The notes under the pieces were generated by a model. It did no database searches. It saw only the letters and a list, made by a program, of their open reading frames with translations, and was not told the DNA's origin. Both the position numbers and the translations under genes were made by a program. From Chitinophagaceae bacterium (lineage in GTDB: Bacteria; Bacteroidota; Bacteroidia; Chitinophagales; Chitinophagaceae): a stretch of DNA of 64,000 nt. How positions within the stretch are numbered: position 1 is the stretch's first letter; each line of letters begins with the position of its first letter. Positions 36,647-43,932 of this stretch are shown piece after piece. The stretch covers positions 248,001 to 312,000 of the forward strand of contig JAHBTK010000004.1 in assembly GCA_019638625.1 (NCBI GenBank), in the 5' to 3' direction.

Positions 36647-36673
36647 CCTTAGTCTCCTGACTAAGGATTTTTT
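36647..36673 (+). terminator. terminator after the small lipoprotein
   Basis: CCTTAGTC (36647-36654) pairs exactly with GACTAAGG (36659-36666) around TCCT and is followed by A and six T. Confidence 0.75.
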
Positions 36674-36703
36674 ATGTTCTTCCGGGACTTATGTCCCGGG
36701 CAT
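36673..36703. repeat. REP-like hairpin, second copy of the TATGTTCTTCC element
   Basis: TATGTTCTTCC leads into CCGGGAC (36682-36688), loop TTAT, GTCCCGG (36693-36699), then GCAT. Same arrangement as the element at 22019-22046. Confidence 0.55.
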
Positions 36704-36851
36704 ATTATTGTTGCCGGCAATGATGCCTGTCGAAACAGGTAAGTATTTTCCGCTCCGACTTCAATATATTCAGCTAAGGCTGAGTGCCCAAACTACTTAC
36801 GTTACCTGTTTTTCACACTTCCACATTATAAAATTTTCCATATTTGCCTTT

Positions 36852-36859
36852 TATCTTTG
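36852..36859 (+). promoter_or_regulatory. -7 box TATCTTTG directly before helicase start
   Basis: Perfect TANNTTTG match ending only six bases before the helicase ATG, so transcription probably begins at or next to the start codon (possibly leaderless mRNA). Confidence 0.45.
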
Positions 36860-36865
36860 CACCCG

Positions 36866-38773
36866 ATGGAATATTTCAAAAAGCTACAGCAACTCCTGGC
36901 AACAGAAAGAGCAGCAGACAGAAAATTATTTGATGAGTTACTGGCTTCCACTTCGGTAAATGACAGGAGACAGAATGGAATGAGTTGGTATCCCGTTGCC
37001 ATCCGTGACACGGAAATGACCCGTGGCGACTACCTCATCGTAGAATTAGAGCGTACCACGCACCAGGATATTCCTCATCAGTTCCGTTTTGGAGCCTCTG
37101 CAGTCTTATTTTCGAATCATAACGCAAAAGAAGACCGCCTGGAGGGTGTAATTACCTACCAGGGCGGAAACAGGCTAAAGCTCAATATCCGCACAGACGA
37201 GCTGCCCGACTGGAGCAGGAATGGCAAGTTGGGCGTTGATCTGCTTTTTGATGAAAACAGTTATAATGAAATGCAGTCGGCCTTAAAGCAGGCTATTGCT
37301 ATCGCTGACAACAACAAGGAGAATCAACTGTTGAAAATACTGACCGGTGAAAAAAAGCCCGGCTTTCGAAACGATCTAATCACTCCGGATAATCCTGTTC
37401 TGAACAGCTCGCAAAATGAAGCCGTAGCAAAAATACTTTCCGCCAATGAGCTGGCAATCGTACATGGTCCGCCCGGAACCGGCAAAACCACCACGCTTGT
37501 ACAAGCCATAAAAACACTGATACAACAACAGCCACAGCAGGTGCTGGTGGCTGCTCCCAGCAATGCTGCCGTGGACCTGTTAAGCGAAAAACTATCCGGC
37601 GAAGGATTGAATGTTATCCGTATCGGCAACCCGGCGAGGGTATCCGGGCGATTAATGTCTTTGACCCTTGACAGCAAAATAGCGGAACACAGCAGCACAA
37701 AGGAGATCAGGAAAATGAAGAAACAGGCCAATGAATTGAGGAACATGGCCCATAAATACAAACGAAATTTTGGAAAAGCGGAAAGGGAACAACGAAAAGC
37801 GTTGTTTGATGAAGCCCACCGGATCTTAAAAGATGTAGAGAAAACGGAAGACTATATCACCCGGGACCTGCTGTCCAAAGCCCAGGTAATAGTGGCTACG
37901 CTGGTAGGCTGCAATCACTATACCATTAGCGATCTCAAGTTTCATACAGCCATCATTGATGAAGCAGGACAGGCCCTGGAGCCAGCCACCTGGATACCGG
38001 TATTAAAAGCGGAAAAGCTGGTACTCGCAGGCGATCACTGTCAGCTTCCACCTACCATCAAATCGGAGGAAGCCGCCAAGAACGGACTGGCAGAAACACT
38101 GATGGAGAAATGTGTTCGCTTACATCCCGAAGCAGTTGTGCTGCTGGAAGAACAATACAGGATGAATGAGACCATCATGCAATTTTCCTCGGAACGTTTT
38201 TATGACGGCCGGTTACGCGCAAACCCCCTGGTAGCCAGGCACCGGCTGGCAGCAGATGAAGCGCCGCTGCAATTCATTGATACGGCCGGATGCGGCTTCG
38301 AGGAAAAAAGGGAAGGCGCTGCGATTGATAATCCGGAGGAAGCAGCCTTTGTGGTGAAACACCTGGCACAACTGGTGAATACTTTGGCCAATAACTTTAC
38401 AATAGAAGATTTCCCGACTGTTGGCGTTATTTCACCTTACCGAATGCAACTACAGGTGTTAGAGGACCAGGTAGACCATACCCCCGAACTAACTCCTTAC
38501 AGGCATAAAATTACTGTCAATACCATAGACAGCTTCCAGGGACAGGAGCGGGATATCATTTATATCAGTATGACGAGAAGTAATGCTGACAGCAGTATTG
38601 GTTTTCTCGCGGATATCCGGCGGATGAATGTAGCCATGACCCGCGCCCGCAAAAAGCTGGTAGTGGTAGGCGACAGCGCAACGCTCGGTGGATTCGGGTT
38701 CTATGCGAACTTTATAGCGTATGCGGAAAAGAATGATGCGTATATCAGTGCCTGGGAGTTTGTGGAGTTATAG
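36866..38773 (+). CDS. superfamily 1 DNA/RNA helicase, IGHMBP2/SMUBP-2-like
   Basis: 635-residue Upf1-like ATP-dependent helicase. Motifs in order: I GPPGTGKTTTLVQAI, Ia VAAPSNAAVDLLSEK, II IIDEAGQALEPATWIP, III LVLAGDHCQLPPTIKS, IV/V VGVISPYRMQLQVLE and TIDSFQGQERDIIYISMTRS, VI NVAMTRARKKLVVVGD. The N-terminal part carries a beta-barrel (about 50-140). The ATG giving MEYFKKLQQLLA is preferred over one three codons upstream because the -7 box ends just before it. A role in nucleic-acid repair or translation control is possible but unassigned. Confidence 0.9.
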   Translation: MEYFKKLQQLLATERAADRKLFDELLASTSVNDRRQNGMSWYPVAIRDTEMTRGDYLIVELERTTHQDIPHQFRFGASAVLFSNHNAKEDRLEGVITYQGGNRLKLNIRTDELPDWSRNGKLGVDLLFDENSYNEMQSALKQAIAIADNNKENQLLKILTGEKKPGFRNDLITPDNPVLNSSQNEAVAKILSANELAIVHGPPGTGKTTTLVQAIKTLIQQQPQQVLVAAPSNAAVDLLSEKLSGEGLNVIRIGNPARVSGRLMSLTLDSKIAEHSSTKEIRKMKKQANELRNMAHKYKRNFGKAEREQRKALFDEAHRILKDVEKTEDYITRDLLSKAQVIVATLVGCNHYTISDLKFHTAIIDEAGQALEPATWIPVLKAEKLVLAGDHCQLPPTIKSEEAAKNGLAETLMEKCVRLHPEAVVLLEEQYRMNETIMQFSSERFYDGRLRANPLVARHRLAADEAPLQFIDTAGCGFEEKREGAAIDNPEEAAFVVKHLAQLVNTLANNFTIEDFPTVGVISPYRMQLQVLEDQVDHTPELTPYRHKITVNTIDSFQGQERDIIYISMTRSNADSSIGFLADIRRMNVAMTRARKKLVVVGDSATLGGFGFYANFIAYAEKNDAYISAWEFVEL

Positions 38774-38848
38774 TATATTCCGTAATCATCGCTTCAGATT
38801 TTTATTAAACTATCCTCCTTCAGAAGGCATGACGAGGCGGACGCCCTA

Positions 38849-39184
38849 TCAGTCGCGTAATATTGAAACGAGAAGCCAGCCGGGAAAAAAGTGTAAAAAA
38901 TGAAACATTAATAAAAAAGCGGGTAAAATGACCGCTAACTGAAAGTACCAGATACGTTTTACAGACAGGATAGTGAATTTAGCAGCAAGGTCGAGGACCA
39001 GCAAAAAAAGAAAAGCAACTGCATAAACCGGCATCAGAAGGAGGCTATACCCCATTGAACTGTGCAATCTGTATACAATCCCGAACACGTCAGCAACACA
39101 CAACGCCATCGAAATAACAGCGGGTGTCAATGTCCGCCACCAGTTTCGCCGGAATTTACTTATAGGTTGCTCTTCTGAAATCAT
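38849..39184 (-). CDS. hypothetical membrane protein with three helices
   Basis: 111-residue protein: a charged N-terminus (MISEEQPISKFRRNWWRTL), then three hydrophobic segments (TPAVISMALCVADVFGIVY, SLLLMPVYAVAFLFLLVLDL, FQLAVILPAFLLMFHFL). No family recognised. It converges on the helicase and diverges from the VWA gene. Possibly real; composition favours a membrane protein over noise. Confidence 0.5.
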   Translation of the reverse strand: MISEEQPISKFRRNWWRTLTPAVISMALCVADVFGIVYRLHSSMGYSLLLMPVYAVAFLFLLVLDLAAKFTILSVKRIWYFQLAVILPAFLLMFHFLHFFPGWLLVSILRD

Positions 39185-39322
39185 TTATACCAGTTTAATC
39201 AATTTTCCTTTCTTCAAATTGGTTTTTATTTTAGTTTGAATAGCTTAAATTGCATAAGTAAATACCTGCCGGAATACTGCATTTGCGATTGCCTGTCACC
39301 ATTACAAAAAGAGGAGTTTGAT

Positions 39323-40420
39323 ATGTTAGGCTTTCATTTTTCACTATATGACCCCCGTGAGGAGGGAAAATCAAAATTCGATCAGTTGCTGGATCTGTTC
39401 ATGCAGATCCTGAACTATACCAGCGGCGATGTGGGCGAAGCCCTGCAGTGGCTGAATGAACTGGATAAAAACTACCAGCTCACCGACAATGAATATGGTA
39501 TGGGCGATTTTATAGAAGACCTGAAGGAAAAAGGATATATTACTGAAGATAATCAACGGGGTGAAATAAAAATCACTCCTAAAACGGAGCAGAGTATCCG
39601 CAAAAGAAACCTGGAGGAGATCTTCGGTAAGCTCAAAAAATCAAAAGCAGGCGACCACCATAGCTTCAAACCCGGGCAGGGCGATGAGCAAAACCCCGAA
39701 ACCCGTCAGTTCCAGTTTGGTGATATGCTGGAGCAGATCGATTTTACAGAGTCGATCCGCAATGCACAGATCAACCATGGCATAGATGCCTTCCGGATGC
39801 AGGAAGACGACCTGAGCATCCGGGAGACGGATTTCAAAACGCAGACCTCAACGGTATTGATGATCGATATTTCCCACTCCATGATCCTGTATGGAGAAGA
39901 CAGGATCACGCCGGCAAAAAAAGTAGCCATGGCATTGAGCGAACTGATCAAAACCAAATACCCGAAAGACACGCTGGATATTGTTGTTTTCGGTAACGAC
40001 GCCTGGCCGATAGAAGTAAAAGACCTCCCTTACCTGCAGGTAGGCCCTTATCATACCAATACGGTAGCCGGGCTGGAAATGGCAATGGATATCCTGCGCA
40101 GAAGGCGCAACCCGAATAAGCAGATCTTTATGATCACCGACGGTAAACCTACCTGTCTGAAAATAGGCAAACGGTACTACAAAAACAGCTTCGGGCTGGA
40201 CAGGAAGGTTGTGAACCGTTGTATGAACCTGGCGGCGCAATGCAAAAAGCTGAAGATACCCATCACCACTTTTATGATCGCTACCGACCCTTATCTGCAA
40301 CAATTTGTACACGAATTCACCGAAACCAACAACGGCAAGGCGTTCTTTGCATCGCTGGACAACCTGGGTTCATTTATATTCAGGGATTTTGAATCCGGTA
40401 AGAGAAAAACAGTTTTTTAA
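39323..40420 (+). CDS. von Willebrand factor A (VWA) domain protein
   Basis: 365-residue cytoplasmic protein paired with a MoxR-type ATPase. The C-terminal VWA domain (about 170-350) has the MIDAS motif DISHSM (DxSxS) and FMITDGKPTCLKIGKRYY. The N-terminal 150 residues are helical and acidic. The ATG has a strong GAGGAG ribosome site six bases upstream, unusually clear for this phylum; a frame-open extension to 39236 lacks one. Such MoxR-VWA pairs act as chaperone-like maturation or metal-insertion systems (family knowledge). Confidence 0.9.
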   Translation: MLGFHFSLYDPREEGKSKFDQLLDLFMQILNYTSGDVGEALQWLNELDKNYQLTDNEYGMGDFIEDLKEKGYITEDNQRGEIKITPKTEQSIRKRNLEEIFGKLKKSKAGDHHSFKPGQGDEQNPETRQFQFGDMLEQIDFTESIRNAQINHGIDAFRMQEDDLSIRETDFKTQTSTVLMIDISHSMILYGEDRITPAKKVAMALSELIKTKYPKDTLDIVVFGNDAWPIEVKDLPYLQVGPYHTNTVAGLEMAMDILRRRRNPNKQIFMITDGKPTCLKIGKRYYKNSFGLDRKVVNRCMNLAAQCKKLKIPITTFMIATDPYLQQFVHEFTETNNGKAFFASLDNLGSFIFRDFESGKRKTVF

Positions 40421-40442
40421 AACGAACAGACAAGTATCTACA

Positions 40443-41969
40443 ATGGACATATCGAAGATCAAAACGCTGGGTGAATTAAAAAAAAGTGGCTACAAAGCCC
40501 GTACTATAAAAGAAGAGATCCGTGACAACCTCATTAAAAACCTACAGCAGCATGAGAACAGCTTTTCCGGTATTATCGGTTATGAAGACACCGTGATACC
40601 GGATGTGGAACGGGCATTGCTGAGCAGGCACAATATTTTACTATTGGGACTACGCGGACAGGCGAAAACAAGAATAGCCCGTCAGATGACCGCCTTGCTG
40701 GATGAATACATCCCGGTGATCGAAGGCAGTGATATCAATGATGACCCTTTTCATCCCATATCAAAATATGCCAAAGACCTGGTAGCAGAAAAAGGGGATG
40801 CCACGCCGGTAAAATGGCTGCACCGATCAGAGAGATACGGCGAAAAGCTGGCCACACCCGATGTGAGTGTGGCAGACCTGATCGGCGATATCGACCCTAT
40901 CAAGGCAGCCAACCTGAAGCTGAATTTTGCAGATGAAAGGGTGATACACTACGGCATCATACCCCGCAGCAACCGCAGCGTATTTGTGATCAATGAACTA
41001 CCCGATCTGCAGGCACGCATACAGGTAGCATTGTTCAACATCCTGGAAGAAGGAGACATACAGATCCGCGGGTTCAAATTAAGAATGCCGCTGGATATCC
41101 TGTTTGTATTTACCGCTAACCCCGAAGACTACACGAACAGGGGTTCCATTGTAACACCTCTGAAGGACAGGATCGAAAGCCAGATACTGACGCACTATCC
41201 CAGATCGCTGGAACAGGCGCTGGAGATCACGGAGCAGGAAGCGGAGATAAGCGATGAGCAAAAAGGCAAAGTACGGATAAGTGATCTCGTGAAGCGCCTG
41301 ATAGAACAGGTGGCCTTTGAAGCACGGAATAGCGAGTTTGTTGACAAAAAAAGCGGTGTAAGCGCCCGCCTTACCATTGCCGCTTTTGAAAATGCGGTAA
41401 GCGCGGCCGAGCGCAGGGCCATTATCAACAACGAAAAGGAAACACAGATCTGGGTGTCCGACCTGGTGGGCATTATTCCCGCTGTGACCGGAAAAGTAGA
41501 GCTGGTGTATGAAGGTGAACAGGAAGGTCCTTACCAGGTGGCATTTAACCTGCTGAATAAGGCCATCCGCACGCAATTCACCCAGTATTTTCCCAGCCCG
41601 GATTCTTTTAAACGGAGAAAAAATACACAGCAGAAAGAAGACAATAATCCTTACCGTGCCATCATTACCTGGTTTGACCAGGGAAACAGTCTCGATCTGC
41701 TCTTCAACCTGAAAGACAAAGACAAAGTGCAGGCCTTATACCAGGTAACCGGCTTATACGGGCTGGTAAAGAAAACATACCCGCATGGCAATGAAAACGA
41801 AATGGCCCTGCTGATGGAGCTGATCCTTCACGGACTGTCCGCTTATTCACTGATCAGCAAAAAAGTGCTGGACGGTAAAATAGCATTCAACGACCTGATG
41901 GGCTCCATGCTGAATATGGGCGCCGGCGCCGGTTATGACGAGGAGGAAGACGATTTTGAGCAGCAGTAA
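40443..41969 (+). CDS. MoxR/ChlI-type AAA+ ATPase
   Basis: 508-residue ATPase related to the Mg-chelatase I subunit and MoxR. Walker A: LLGLRGQAKTRIARQM; Walker B-like: VFVINELPDLQARIQVALFN; sensor 1: LFVFTANPEDYTNRGSI; sensor 2 region: ITEQEAEISDEQ. The C-terminal 150 residues are specific to this subfamily. Start is the ATG 22 bases after the VWA stop; the open frame upstream overlaps the VWA gene. Together they form one operon ending at the terminator at 42019-42050. Confidence 0.9.
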   Translation: MDISKIKTLGELKKSGYKARTIKEEIRDNLIKNLQQHENSFSGIIGYEDTVIPDVERALLSRHNILLLGLRGQAKTRIARQMTALLDEYIPVIEGSDINDDPFHPISKYAKDLVAEKGDATPVKWLHRSERYGEKLATPDVSVADLIGDIDPIKAANLKLNFADERVIHYGIIPRSNRSVFVINELPDLQARIQVALFNILEEGDIQIRGFKLRMPLDILFVFTANPEDYTNRGSIVTPLKDRIESQILTHYPRSLEQALEITEQEAEISDEQKGKVRISDLVKRLIEQVAFEARNSEFVDKKSGVSARLTIAAFENAVSAAERRAIINNEKETQIWVSDLVGIIPAVTGKVELVYEGEQEGPYQVAFNLLNKAIRTQFTQYFPSPDSFKRRKNTQQKEDNNPYRAIITWFDQGNSLDLLFNLKDKDKVQALYQVTGLYGLVKKTYPHGNENEMALLMELILHGLSAYSLISKKVLDGKIAFNDLMGSMLNMGAGAGYDEEEDDFEQQ

Positions 41970-42018
41970 AACCACGTGCGTATCCGTACAAAGCTGAACC
42001 GTCATACGATAACAGATC

Positions 42019-42050
42019 AAGGGGTTACCCGGACAGGCGTAACCCTTTTT
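42019..42050 (+). terminator. terminator of the VWA-MoxR operon
   Basis: AAGGGGTTAC (42019-42028) pairs with GTAACCCTT (42039-42047), one G bulged, and continues into a six-base T run. Confidence 0.7.
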
Positions 42051-42134
42051 TATGCATGCATATTTAACATTTTCAATCGCATCGCTGCATGAAAATTGTA
42101 TTGTAAAAGCCAACAATAACCTAAATATATTATT

Positions 42135-42893
42135 ATGAGTAATCTCGACCGGTTTAAGGCGCTCCACAAAAAAGATGATGTATTGTTATTAGGAAATATC
42201 TGGGATGCACATACAGCATCCCTGGCGGAAAAAGCGGATTATGAAGCGCTTGGCAGCTCCAGTCATGCCATTGCATTTTCCCTGGGATATGCCGATGGGG
42301 AGCAAATAAGTTTTGAGGAATTATTGTTTGTGCTGAAGCGGATCGCTGTAAAAGTAACCATCCCGTTGTCGGTGGATTTTGAAGCCGGGTATTCCAGTGA
42401 CCCGGATAAGGTTGCAGACTACGTAAAACAGCTTACGGATATCGGTGTTGTAGGCATCAACCTGGAAGATGGACAGGTGAAGGATGGAAAACGCATCCTC
42501 GGTGAGGCTTCCCTGCTAGCCGATAAAATAAAGGCCATCAAAGCCAATACCGATATATTTATCAATGCCCGTGCGGATACCTACACAACAAAGGCGGAGA
42601 ACGCGCTGAAGGAGTCCATACGCAGGGCGGGTATTTATAAAGCAGCAGGCGCCGATGGCGTATTCATTCCCTTGATTGAAAAGCCGGAAGAAATAAAACA
42701 GTTTGTCAGTGAAGTGGATTTACCGTTGAATGTATTCGCCACTGCCTCCCTGCCGGGTTTACAGGAACTGGCTTCGCTGGGCGTGAAACGGGTAAGTCAT
42801 GGCGCCAAACAGTATGACGCTCTTCTGAAAAAAGCAGCAGAAAATTTTGAGCGGTTTAAAGCGACAGGTGATTACAATATCATACTTGCCTGA
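42135..42893 (+). CDS. isocitrate lyase / PEP mutase family protein
   Basis: 252-residue TIM-barrel enzyme of the ICL/PEPM superfamily. Signatures: LLGNIWDAHTASLAEKADYE, LSVDFEAGYSSDPDKVADYV (metal-binding Asp), GINLEDGQVKDGKRILGEAS and IFINARADTYT. The family makes or breaks C-C or P-C bonds in 2-methylisocitrate, oxaloacetate or phosphonopyruvate; the specific reaction cannot be read here. It is a lone gene. Confidence 0.88.
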   Translation: MSNLDRFKALHKKDDVLLLGNIWDAHTASLAEKADYEALGSSSHAIAFSLGYADGEQISFEELLFVLKRIAVKVTIPLSVDFEAGYSSDPDKVADYVKQLTDIGVVGINLEDGQVKDGKRILGEASLLADKIKAIKANTDIFINARADTYTTKAENALKESIRRAGIYKAAGADGVFIPLIEKPEEIKQFVSEVDLPLNVFATASLPGLQELASLGVKRVSHGAKQYDALLKKAAENFERFKATGDYNIILA

Positions 42894-42973
42894 TAAGCTG
42901 ACATAACAGATCATCCCGACTGTGGCGCAAGAGGCCAGAACGTTGAGAAAAAAAATCGTCCTCTTAAAAAAAG

Positions 42974-43279
42974 ATTTCTCCGCTCACTGCACTGGGTTCC
43001 GTTCGGTGCTGCCAATGACGTAAACTCCCTTGATCGTCACCTCGACGAAGGAGAGGTCTCTCCACCAAAAAAGTTATTTCTAAACAAGATACTGCACGCT
43101 TTCGGCAGATTTCTCCTCACCCTCCTGCGTCAGGTTCGTCGAAAGGACGTACTCCCGGATTGTTACCTCGAATGGAACGCCCGCCTGCCGGACGGGCAGG
43201 TAGTGGAATGAGAGGTCTCCCGCACCTTCAATTGTCATCTCGATCCCGACCTACGGTTGGGATCGAGATGACAATTGAA
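42974..43279. repeat. cluster of GTCAYCTCGA-type intergenic repeats
   Basis: Three related units: GATCGTCACCTCGACGAAGG with GAGAGGTCTC (43032-43061), GATTGTTACCTCGA...GAGAGGTCTC (43158-43220), and AATTGTCATCTCGA (43230-43243) within the large hairpin. GATTTCTCC units (42974-42982, 43108-43116) precede them. An inner CCTGCC-GGCAGG hairpin lies in the second unit. This pattern is typical of non-autonomous palindromic repeats in Bacteroidota. Confidence 0.5.
43227..43279. repeat. 53-nt near-perfect hairpin
   Basis: The left arm begins TTCAATTGTCATCTCGATCC (43227-43246) and runs to 43251; the right arm (43255-43279) is its reverse complement with one G-T wobble; the loop is only TAC. The outer 21 bp are perfectly paired. 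Confidence 0.65.
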
Positions 43280-43336
43280 ATAAAATTTTTCGTCTAAAAA
43301 ATCAAAAATAGTTGGGAAATTAAAAATCTTTCATTT

Positions 43337-43355
43337 TACTTTGTAATTCAAAGTG
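43337..43355. promoter_or_regulatory. dyad ACTTTG-N5-CAAAGT, copy 1
   Basis: TACTTTG, TAATT, CAAAGTG. Inverted-repeat operator-like site; a second copy lies 58 bp downstream. Confidence 0.45.
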
Positions 43356-43394
43356 AAATACACCACCGCCTCCGGGCGTTTATTTTTGATCATA

Positions 43395-43413
43395 TACTTT
43401 GTTTTTCAAAGTA
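43395..43413. promoter_or_regulatory. dyad ACTTTG-N5-CAAAGT, copy 2
   Basis: TACTTTG, TTTTT, CAAAGTA, a perfect 7-bp dyad ending 18 bases before the ATG of the first XrtN-operon gene, where a repressor would block transcription or initiation. Confidence 0.5.
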
Positions 43414-43431
43414 CTTTTAAAATAAAAAAAA

Positions 43432-43932
43432 ATGAACAATATTCAACAGCAGAAACGGGGGATACAGCGCTGGCTGGTGCTTTTTATCATCGGTCTAATG
43501 CTTAGTGGTATAACGGCTTTTGCTATCGAGACCGAACTCGCCTGGGTACTGAGCTGGTGGCCGGAAAACAGCTCTTCATTTCACTATTGGCTGTTGAAAT
43601 GCCATGTCGCTATCAGCGAAACCAATCTCCATTATCCCTATATAGCTTATGGTTACGACTGGCTGGCTTTTGCGCACCTGGTGATCGCGGTCGCTTTTAT
43701 CGGCCCGTTAAGGGACCCCGTTAGAAATATCTGGGTGATAGAATTTGGCATGATCGCCTGCGGGATGGTTTTCCCACTGGCTTTTATAGCAGGATATATC
43801 CGGCAGATCCCTTTTTACTGGCAGCTCATAGACTGTTCTTTCGGGTTGTTGGGCATCATTCCGTTGGTCATATGCTATAAAAGAACCCTGCAATTGCAGA
43901 AACTGTATTCACATAAAAATATACAAGCATGA
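43432..43932 (+). CDS. four-helix membrane protein, first gene of the XrtN operon
   Basis: 166-residue membrane protein with four hydrophobic helices (RWLVLFIIGLMLSGITAFAI, WLAFAHLVIAVAFIGPL, IEFGMIACGMVFPLAFIAGY, LIDCSFGLLGIIPLVICY) and a short extramembrane loop with several Trp. No named family recognised. Its TGA overlaps the next gene's ATG as ATGA, so translation is coupled to the VIT protein; an accessory role in that system is inferred. Confidence 0.75.
   Translation: MNNIQQQKRGIQRWLVLFIIGLMLSGITAFAIETELAWVLSWWPENSSSFHYWLLKCHVAISETNLHYPYIAYGYDWLAFAHLVIAVAFIGPLRDPVRNIWVIEFGMIACGMVFPLAFIAGYIRQIPFYWQLIDCSFGLLGIIPLVICYKRTLQLQKLYSHKNIQA

Larger units (their letters stand above)
42894..43431. 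other. 538-base repeat-rich intergenic region upstream of the XrtN operon
   Basis: No gene. It is a mosaic of short dispersed repeats (42974-43279) of the GTCAYCTCGA...GAGAGGTCTC and GATTTCTCC types, ending in a 53-nt near-perfect hairpin, then an AT-rich promoter region with two ACTTTG-N5-CAAAGT dyads. Confidence 0.5.
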
